Assembly (NCBI GenBank): GCA_030603035.1
Contig: JAUVYQ010000047.1
Coordinates: 1-16,617, forward strand
Source of the DNA: Phycisphaerae bacterium
GTDB taxonomy: Bacteria > Planctomycetota > Phycisphaerae > Sedimentisphaerales > SG8-4
Direction: 5' to 3'
DNA: 16,617 nucleotides
The first letter of the stretch is position 1, and each line of letters begins with the position of its first letter. A program made the position numbers and the translations under genes. The notes under the pieces were generated by a model. It had not been told where the DNA came from. It was given only the letters and a program-made list of their open reading frames with translations, and did not search any database. Positions 12,437-16,617 of this stretch are shown here, one piece after another.

Positions 12437-12480
12437 TAGGGTTCTGGAGATATATGGTATTCTGAAGGTGGACGGCCGGA

Positions 12481-14193
12481 ATGAACTCACAGAGAAAGAA
12501 AAAATTAGGTCAGTTGCTTTGTGAAAAATCGTATCTGGACGAGTCCAGCCTTGAATTTGCGCTTGCAGAACAAAAGGTTGAATATCAGCGGTTAGGCCAG
12601 ATTTTGCTGGGACTTGGCTATATAACGCAAGCTCAGTTGAATGAAGCACTTGCGCTTCAGGTGGGGATAGTAAAGGTGGATTTGACTGGTGTTTCAATAA
12701 GCGCTGAACTCATTGGCCTTGTGCCGGCGGAATTGGTCAGCAAATACAATATTTTACCGTTACGTTATGACGATGGCCGATTAGCCGTGGCGATGACGGA
12801 CCCGTTCCAACTGCGGGTTATCGAGGATTTGCGGCTGGTAACCGGCTATTCGGTGCGGCGGTATTACGCTGAGCCGGCGCAGATGGAAAATTCGATACTG
12901 AAGTTCTACGGCAGCAATGTGGCAAGGATGCTTGACGACCTTGTTCCGATTGAACAGCGGGGAGAGGCCGAGCTGGATAACGGAGATTACTCACCTGCCA
13001 AGCTGCATGAGCTGGCGAGAGAGCCGTCTTTAGTTAATCTTGTGAATTTGATAATACTCGAAGCGATTGAGGCGCGTGCAAGTGATGTGCACATCGAGCC
13101 ATTCGAGCATCAGGTAAAAATAAAGTACCGAATTGACGGTATGCTTGTGGAGAAGACGCCATCCTCGAAACGGCTGCAGGCGGCGATTATTTCGCGAGTT
13201 AAGATTATGGCAAATATGAATATCGCCGAACGATTTGTCCCGCAGGACGGCCATATCGCATTTACGGGCAAAAACGGCAGGGTTGATATTCGTGTCTCGA
13301 CCGTTCCGACGGTATTCGGCGAATCTGTTGAGCTGAGACTTTTAGACAGGTCGGTATCATTGATAGGGCTTAGTGAGTTGGGGATGAATGCTCAGTGTCT
13401 GGAAGGCTTCGATCAATGTCTGCATAAGAACCATGGGATTGTACTTGTTACAGGGCCGACCGGCTGCGGTAAGACAACGACACTTTATGCAGCATTAAAA
13501 AAGATATACTCGCCGGCTGTGAAAATGATAACGATAGAAGACCCTGTCGAATATCAACTCGAAGGTATCAACCAGATGCCGGTCAATCCGAAAAGAGGGC
13601 TTACGTTTGCTAACGGCCTGCGGCATATACTCCGTCAGGACCCGGACATTATAATGGTAGGCGAAATCCGAGACCGAGAAACCGCTAATATATCAATTCG
13701 TGCGGCGTTGACGGGACATCTTGTTTTCTCGACACTTCACACGAACGATGCACCGGGTGCGATTACAAGATTGATTGATATGGGTGTTGAGCCATTCCTG
13801 TTAGCGAGCTCGTTAGAGGCGGTGCTGGCTCAAAGACTGATACGTAAGATTTGTCTGAAGTGCAAAGAGCCATACAAGCCGGACGAAAACCTTATTAGAA
13901 ACTTGAACAGCTCGATAGCGATTAAACCTGATACGAAGTTATATCACGGTGCCGGCTGTAATGAGTGTCTGCAAACCGGGATGAGCGGAAGGACGGGTAT
14001 ATTTGAGCTGCTTAGAATAACCGGTACGCTGCGGGAACTGATAGCAGCAAGGCCAACGACCGAACAGATTATAAAGGCGGCACCGGCAGACCATATAAGT
14101 ATGGAGCACGACGGTTTTGCCAAGGTGTTAAAGGGCATTACGACTCCTGAGGAGGTTTTCAGAGTCTCAAAGAGTATCGGTGAAGAAGAGTAA
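12481..14193 (+). CDS. gspE: Full-length GspE/PilB-type secretion ATPase
   Basis: A 570-residue hexameric assembly ATPase of type II secretion / type IV pili. An N-terminal T2SSE/MshEN domain covers 1-145, with the helical start KLGQLLCEKSYLDESSL and ILLGLGYITQAQLNEAL. The N2 segment contains ARASDVHIEP at 198-207. The C-terminal ATPase has Walker A GPTGCGKT at 325-332, TIEDPVE at 351-357, Walker B IIMVGEIRD at 390-398, the His box TGHLVFSTLH at 411-420, and zinc cysteines C458-x2-C461 and C493-x2-C496. It differs from the short ATPase at 7952-9127 mainly by the extra N-terminal domain. AAGGTGG lies about 9 nt before the ATG. It is first in a gspE-F-G-H operon. Confidence 0.95.
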   Translation: MNSQRKKKLGQLLCEKSYLDESSLEFALAEQKVEYQRLGQILLGLGYITQAQLNEALALQVGIVKVDLTGVSISAELIGLVPAELVSKYNILPLRYDDGRLAVAMTDPFQLRVIEDLRLVTGYSVRRYYAEPAQMENSILKFYGSNVARMLDDLVPIEQRGEAELDNGDYSPAKLHELAREPSLVNLVNLIILEAIEARASDVHIEPFEHQVKIKYRIDGMLVEKTPSSKRLQAAIISRVKIMANMNIAERFVPQDGHIAFTGKNGRVDIRVSTVPTVFGESVELRLLDRSVSLIGLSELGMNAQCLEGFDQCLHKNHGIVLVTGPTGCGKTTTLYAALKKIYSPAVKMITIEDPVEYQLEGINQMPVNPKRGLTFANGLRHILRQDPDIIMVGEIRDRETANISIRAALTGHLVFSTLHTNDAPGAITRLIDMGVEPFLLASSLEAVLAQRLIRKICLKCKEPYKPDENLIRNLNSSIAIKPDTKLYHGAGCNECLQTGMSGRTGIFELLRITGTLRELIAARPTTEQIIKAAPADHISMEHDGFAKVLKGITTPEEVFRVSKSIGEEE

Positions 14194-14244
14194 AGCATGA
14201 AGCGAGATACGAGACACGAGATATAAATTATGCGAGGCTGAATT

Positions 14245-15507
14245 GTGGTCCAGTTTTCTTACAAGGCGGTTAATCAGGCCGGCGGACACGTCGCAGGGAC
14301 GATTGAGGCGGTCGACCGTAAAAGTGCTGTTGCCGATTTGACCGATAAGCAGCAGTTCGTAATAGAGCTGGCAGAAGAAGCGCAAACGCCGACTGTCAAC
14401 GGCGGCGAGAAGGCGGCATTGGACCTGGCCAAATTTGTAAGGTTTGGCTCACGAAGGGTTAGCAGCAAAGACATTCTGGCTATGACCACCCAGTTGGGCA
14501 CGGCTTTGCGAGCGGGGCTTCCGCTGCTCAACGGACTTGAGCTTATTCACGAACAACAGCACAAGGCAGCAATGAGAGAAATGCTCGCTGAGCTTGTGAA
14601 ATCGGTAAGCTCCGGGCAGTCGCTTTCAGAAGCTATGGCCAGGCACGAGAATACTTTCAGCCCGCTGTATATTTCGATGATAAGAGTCGGAGAAACAGGC
14701 GGAATGCTCGATGAGACGACAACTCAGTTGGCGGAGATATTAAGCCGGGATGAGAAGATAAGAACAAATATGAAAAATGCCGCGGCGTATCCGATTTTTG
14801 TTTTGGGCCTTGGGCTTGTATCGGTGGTTATTATACTAACATCGATACTGCCGAAGATAATACGAACGATAGGAGGCGGCTTCGCGGCACTGCCCTTGCC
14901 GACAAAGATGCTGCTGCAGCTAAGTGACTTCACGAGAGGTTTGTTTACAACGTTTTTCGGCTGGTTTGTTATCGTTCTGATTGCGGCGGGGCTGTATTAC
15001 CTGATAAAATGGACGAAGTCAAAGGGCAGATTCAAATGGGATTCTTTTAAGCTGAAAATACCTCTTTTGGGCTCGGTACTGCGGACAATCGCGGTGGGCA
15101 GGTTTGCAAGAACGCTTGGAGCGTTGACCAAAAGAGGTGTTACCATTTTGGAGGCGCTTAGCGTTGTTCGTGATGCGATGGGCAATGAATTGCTGGGCAG
15201 AGAAATTGATGCTGTAGCTGAAAAGGTCAAGGGCGGCGAGTCGCTGGCTGCTCCTCTGGACGAGTCGGGATATTTTCCGCCCCTGCTCGTGCAAATTACC
15301 TCGATAGGTGAGCAGACAGGAAGCCTTGATGAATTATTGCTCAACGCCGCTGATACCTTCGATGCTGAGGCGGACTCGGTGATAAACAGATTTATGGCGA
15401 TTTTCCCGGCGATTTTGATATTGCTGCTGGCCCTGGTGATAGGCTTTATAATAGCGGCGACCCTGCTGCCGATAGTTATGATGGGAGTCGGCACAGGTGC
15501 GTTTTGA
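14245..15507 (+). CDS. gspF: GspF platform protein
   Basis: A 420-residue inner-membrane platform protein. The N-terminal VQFSYKAVNQAGGHVAGTIEA is the usual GspF start. Repeat 1 (about 74-200) includes MTTQLGTALRAGLPLLNGL and MIRVGETGGMLDE. Repeat 2 (about 281-405) includes FARTLGALTKRGVTILEAL and ITSIGEQTGSLDELL. Transmembrane helices lie near 183-203, 235-254 and 385-410. Both repeats carry the canonical GE-TG motif, unlike the two GspF-like proteins of the minus operon. The start is GTG at 14245, supported by GCGAGG 7 nt upstream. It follows gspE after 51 nt that include a CGAGATACGAGACACGAGAT repeat. Confidence 0.95.
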   Translation: MVQFSYKAVNQAGGHVAGTIEAVDRKSAVADLTDKQQFVIELAEEAQTPTVNGGEKAALDLAKFVRFGSRRVSSKDILAMTTQLGTALRAGLPLLNGLELIHEQQHKAAMREMLAELVKSVSSGQSLSEAMARHENTFSPLYISMIRVGETGGMLDETTTQLAEILSRDEKIRTNMKNAAAYPIFVLGLGLVSVVIILTSILPKIIRTIGGGFAALPLPTKMLLQLSDFTRGLFTTFFGWFVIVLIAAGLYYLIKWTKSKGRFKWDSFKLKIPLLGSVLRTIAVGRFARTLGALTKRGVTILEALSVVRDAMGNELLGREIDAVAEKVKGGESLAAPLDESGYFPPLLVQITSIGEQTGSLDELLLNAADTFDAEADSVINRFMAIFPAILILLLALVIGFIIAATLLPIVMMGVGTGAF

Positions 15508-15588
15508 CAAGGCGTAAAACTTTCGTTCGAACGTTTTGAATTATAGTTTTTCGCTTTAAGATTTTTAGTTTTTTGGAAAGGTGTCCGA

Positions 15589-16017
15589 ATGAAGAGGATG
15601 AAGCGGAAAGAGAAGGCATTTACCCTTGTGGAACTGCTTGTCGTGATTTTGATTATATCGTTGATTGCCACAGTTATTTCTCGAAGGGTGTTTATGGGTC
15701 TGGGCAAGGCCAAAAGGGACATAGCAAAGACCCAGATGACAAATATCGAAGGTGCGATTGGCCTATTTTATCTTGATTGCGGACGATATCCGGATGAATC
15801 ACAGGGACTTAGCGAGTTGATTGAGGCCCCTGCCGACCTCGAGGAAAAGTGGAGGGGGCCTTACCTGAAGCAAAGCAAACTGTTCGACCCGTGGGAAAAT
15901 CCTTATATCTATATTGAAGAAGGCATAGTAAATCCGGGCAGTTTCGATTTGATAAGTTATGCAGCGGACGGGATGGAGGGTGGTGAGGGTGACGACGAAG
16001 ATATATACAACGACTAA
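15589..16017 (+). CDS. gspG: Major pseudopilin GspG
   Basis: A 142-residue major pseudopilin that forms the shaft of the secretion pseudopilus. The class III leader MKRMKRKEKA is followed by FTLVELLVVILIISLIATVI, with Glu at mature position 5. The residue before cleavage is Ala10, where Gly is usual. The globular part has the GspG hallmarks CGRYPDESQGLSELIEAP, WRGPYLKQSKLFDPWENPY and an acidic calcium-type end, SYAADGMEGGEGDDED, at about 123-138. The start at 15589 has AAGGTG 5 nt upstream; the ATG three codons later is less well placed. It lies 81 nt after gspF, behind a palindrome at 15524-15533 and an AGTTT-rich spacer. Confidence 0.95.
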   Translation: MKRMKRKEKAFTLVELLVVILIISLIATVISRRVFMGLGKAKRDIAKTQMTNIEGAIGLFYLDCGRYPDESQGLSELIEAPADLEEKWRGPYLKQSKLFDPWENPYIYIEEGIVNPGSFDLISYAADGMEGGEGDDEDIYND

Positions 16018-16041
16018 AGTAGTTTTTACTCTTTAGTTTTT
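16013..16041 (+). terminator. Weak terminator- or attenuator-like hairpin between gspG and gspH
   Basis: ACTAAAG (16013-16019, including the gspG stop) pairs with CTTTAGT (16031-16037). An inner AGT-TTTT-ACT stem-loop (16021-16030) lies next to a one-base bulge, and TTTT follows. The stem is A/T-rich, so full termination is doubtful. Partial termination or 3'-end protection would favour the major pseudopilin over the minor ones downstream. Confidence 0.35.
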
Positions 16042-16051
16042 AGTGGGTGAA

Positions 16052-16617
16052 ATGAAAACGCAAAACTTAAAAGCGAAGGCCAAAACGGAACGATACGGCT
16101 TTACCCTTACAGAAATGCTGGTGGTGGTAGTTATTATTGCCCTTGTCGCAAGCGTTGGCGGCGGGATTTATGTGGGGACATATAAGAGGATGCTGGTTGA
16201 AAAAGCGGCCCGTGACTTCGTGCTTGCAGCTAAATACGCAAGGATAATGGCGATTGAGCGGCAAAAGCCGTACAAGATAAAATTAAGTGTGGCAGGTGCG
16301 GCGGATGCGGCAGAAGCAGCCAATAACGGATTTGGGCTGGTTGTCGATGAATTTAATCAGGAAACCGAGCAAACCGAGCAGGTAATAGTGCGGGATTTGT
16401 ACTTCAAACCGGTGCAATTTACGGGTGATGTTAAGTTCGAAGGCATTCAAATCACGCCGGCTGGTTGGGAGGTGGCAACCGAGGCCGGGGAGGCCGGAGA
16501 AATAGTTTTTTTGCCGAGCGGTACTGCGGACTCGGCGGTAATTCAGATAGGCGACGGCAAGAACCATTATACGGTAAGTATTAGCGCTGCGACCGGCAGG
16601 GCAACAATGTATTTCGG
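16052..16617 (+). CDS. gspH: Pseudopilin, GspH-like (partial, runs off the window)
   Basis: An open frame from ATG 16052 to the window end: 188 complete codons, with the 3' end missing. The leader MKTQNLKAKAKTERYG ends in Gly16, followed by FTLTEMLVVVVIIALVASVGG, with Glu at mature position 5. The region KAARDFVLAAKYARIMAIERQKPYKI at about 51-76 is characteristic of GspH/FimT pseudopilins (the ArxxAiergqpv pattern). Next comes an Ala/Glu-rich loop at about 80-110 and a beta-rich end. GspH sits near the pseudopilus tip. GGTGA directly precedes the ATG. The gene follows gspG by 34 nt in the normal G-H order of T2SS operons. Confidence 0.85.
   Translation, partial: MKTQNLKAKAKTERYGFTLTEMLVVVVIIALVASVGGGIYVGTYKRMLVEKAARDFVLAAKYARIMAIERQKPYKIKLSVAGAADAAEAANNGFGLVVDEFNQETEQTEQVIVRDLYFKPVQFTGDVKFEGIQITPAGWEVATEAGEAGEIVFLPSGTADSAVIQIGDGKNHYTVSISAATGRATMYF

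Larger units (their letters stand above)
11775..12480. other. Long upstream region of the plus secretion operon
   Basis: About 700 nt without a clear gene, between tRNA-Ser and gspE. It contains an ECF-like promoter at 11979-12005, GGCCGGTT repeated at 12035-12042 and 12045-12052, a 56-codon open frame at 12081-12251, a small hairpin at 12342-12355 and a near-consensus housekeeping promoter at 12408-12436. The part before 11979 shows nothing definite apart from a short frame with a C-x2-C motif near 11810, broken by a stop in a T-run. Confidence 0.6.

Overview
The window looks like a chromosomal segment of a moderate-GC Planctomycetota bacterium, most likely of the class Phycisphaerae. This is an inference, with no marker gene to prove it. 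It rests on a Tat-exported sulfatase, type II secretion / type IV pilus-like genes with short pseudopilins, an ECF sigma factor with its own zinc-type anti-sigma factor, and long A/T-rich spacers full of degenerate short repeats.

Layout. (1) 1-500: no gene, only repeats, including a composite interspersed palindromic repeat. (2) 501-3588, minus strand: ispD (isoprenoid precursor synthesis), an exported S1-type sulfatase and cobO (cobalamin adenosyltransferase). These three appear functionally unrelated. (3) 3589-3854: a spacer with a candidate promoter/operator for cobO and a compact three-way-junction palindromic element. (4) 3855-9127, minus strand: a six-gene operon, read right to left, encoding a short GspE-type ATPase, a normal GspF, a second enlarged GspF-like membrane protein and three minor pseudopilins (I-, J- and K-like). 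(5) 9128-9319: a divergent promoter region. (6) 9320-10395: an ECF sigma factor and a membrane anti-sigma factor with a 4-nt overlap. (7) 10396-10933: a spacer with hairpins and two coding-like remnants. (8) 10934-11774: tRNA-Met(CAT), tRNA-Glu(CTC), tadA and tRNA-Ser(GGA). (9) 11775-12480: a long leader/promoter region. (10) 12481-16617: a second secretion/pilus operon on the plus strand, gspE-gspF-gspG-gspH, with gspH cut by the window edge.

How it may work together. The two secretion modules look complementary. The minus operon has ATPase, two platform proteins and minor pseudopilins but no major pseudopilin. The plus operon has a full-length ATPase, a platform protein, the major pseudopilin and an H-like pseudopilin. 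No secretin (GspD), GspC/L/M or prepilin peptidase is visible.

The main observation is a shared promoter-like motif: (T/G)(G/A)TAAC or GTTAAC, 16-17 nt, then CGTCT(T/A)A, with a T-tract before the -35. It occurs three times. One copy faces the minus secretion operon, one faces the sigma gene, and one lies about 480 nt before the plus secretion operon. This resembles ECF promoters (AAC at -35, CGTC at -10) and suggests that the encoded sigma factor activates itself and both secretion modules. The plus operon also has a near-consensus housekeeping promoter.
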